A stretch of 35,362 bases of DNA from Opitutus sp. GAS368 (GTDB lineage Bacteria > Verrucomicrobiota > Verrucomicrobiia > Opitutales > Opitutaceae), in assembly GCA_945903465.1 (NCBI GenBank), contig CAMDOF010000071.1, forward strand, positions 1 through 35,362, given 5' to 3'. Below are positions 35,198 through 35,362 of this stretch, piece after piece. The notes under the pieces are model-generated. The model was not told the DNA's origin and ran no database searches. It saw nothing but the letters and a program-made list of their open reading frames with translations. The first letter of the stretch is position 1. Each line of letters opens with the position of its first letter. The position numbers were made by a program, and so were the translations under genes.

Positions 35198-35362
35198 CCT
35201 GCTGCATGGGAGACTCCCCACCAAAACAAGTTTTGGCCCCGACGGGAAGAAACCGCTTTCTCCGCCCACTAACGACTTGTAGAAGCTGTTTCTTGAGAGC
35301 CTCCGCCCCAAAATCGGATTTTAGCCGTGACATAGCCGTGACCGCAAGAAACCACCCGTACG

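Larger units (their letters stand above)
34969..35260. repeat. Tandem repeat, 124-125 bp unit, two full copies plus a partial third
   Basis: Units begin at 34969, 35094 and 35218 with CCAC(C/T)AAAA. The first two are nearly identical over 125 and 124 bp; the second has lost one C in CTTGT(C)GCCCCTG. The third stops matching at about 35260 after AAGAAAC(A/C)GCTTTC. Such high identity suggests recent amplification. Confidence 0.85.
34883..35324. repeat. Cluster of five CCAAAA/TTTTGG hairpins
   Basis: Hairpins at 34883-34899 (CCAAAAT GGG ATTTTGG), 34972-34987 (CCAAAAC AA GTTTTGG), 35097-35112 (CTAAAAT AA GTTTTGG), 35221-35236 (as the second) and 35308-35324 (CCAAAAT CGG ATTTTAG). Each is preceded by a CCTCC/GCCCC-type motif, and the nearby sequence contains AAGAAAC(A/C) (AAAAACAG after the first). 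The loop-closing pair changes C-G to T-A on both sides, so the stem is preserved while its sequence varies. Open frames across the cluster are repeat-encoded and not real genes. Confidence 0.75.

Noticed and set aside
34969..35260. CRISPR array
   Set aside because: Only two full units that are identical throughout, with palindromes inside the unit and no variable spacers; no cas genes.
34868..35311. Minus-strand frame of 147 aa with repeated peptide segments
   Set aside because: The repetitiveness comes from the 125-bp tandem palindromic repeats; all six frames are similarly open there.

Overview
This window is a GC-rich stretch in which every supported gene lies on the + strand. It looks like the chromosome of a Verrucomicrobiota bacterium, most likely Opitutaceae or a close relative. 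The reasons are the density of large TonB-dependent receptors (TBDRs) carrying an 'LxxFxV' TonB-box motif, and several families typical of the PVC group: 'LFVD'-type five-bladed-propeller proteins, a DUF4838 protein, a PVC-type dehydrogenase with SGNH and cupredoxin domains, an exported Gfo/Idh/MocA oxidoreductase and an iduronate-sulfatase-like sulfatase. The taxonomic call is inference from protein families; no rRNA is present.

Layout. (1) 1-8893: a repeated leader element (R1), then a carboxypeptidase-regulatory-domain TBDR, two secreted propeller proteins of the GH32/43-like fold and a DUF4838 protein, tightly spaced like an operon. (2) 8894-13571: leader element R2 with a candidate promoter, a second TBDR of the same type and a Tat-exported polysaccharide-pyruvyl-transferase-like protein. 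(3) 13572-15709: a repeat-bearing gap and a sulfatase. (4) 15917-22697: two large TBDRs of a second type. (5) 22734-23146: a decayed fragment resembling the N-terminus of a PhoD-like phosphodiesterase, cut off by leader element R3. (6) 23385-27943: a multidomain dehydrogenase and an exported oxidoreductase. (7) 28102-30780: a smaller TBDR. (8) 31041-34662: leader element R4, a short upstream ORF overlapping the next start codon, and a TBDR gene broken by one in-frame ochre codon. (9) 34663-35362: a non-coding tail with a leader fragment and 125-bp tandem repeats of nested palindromes.

The genes appear to serve uptake and periplasmic or surface processing of glycans or other large substrates: outer-membrane receptors, secreted propeller and DUF4838 proteins, a sulfatase and exported oxidoreductases. 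No SusD, TonB/ExbB/ExbD, sigma/anti-sigma or transcription-factor gene is present, so energising and regulation come from elsewhere.

The most unusual feature is the leader element R. It is a direct repeat of about 290 bp, seen at four sites, each at the head of a transcription unit. Its similarity runs through the start codon into the first ~18 codons (MPLPLxPSPPQIQFPS-like). It carries a TTGAC box, an A-tract and a small hairpin preserved with a wobble pair. It could be a shared cis-regulatory 5' leader, a mobile promoter cassette, or a recombination hot spot for swapping surface-receptor genes.
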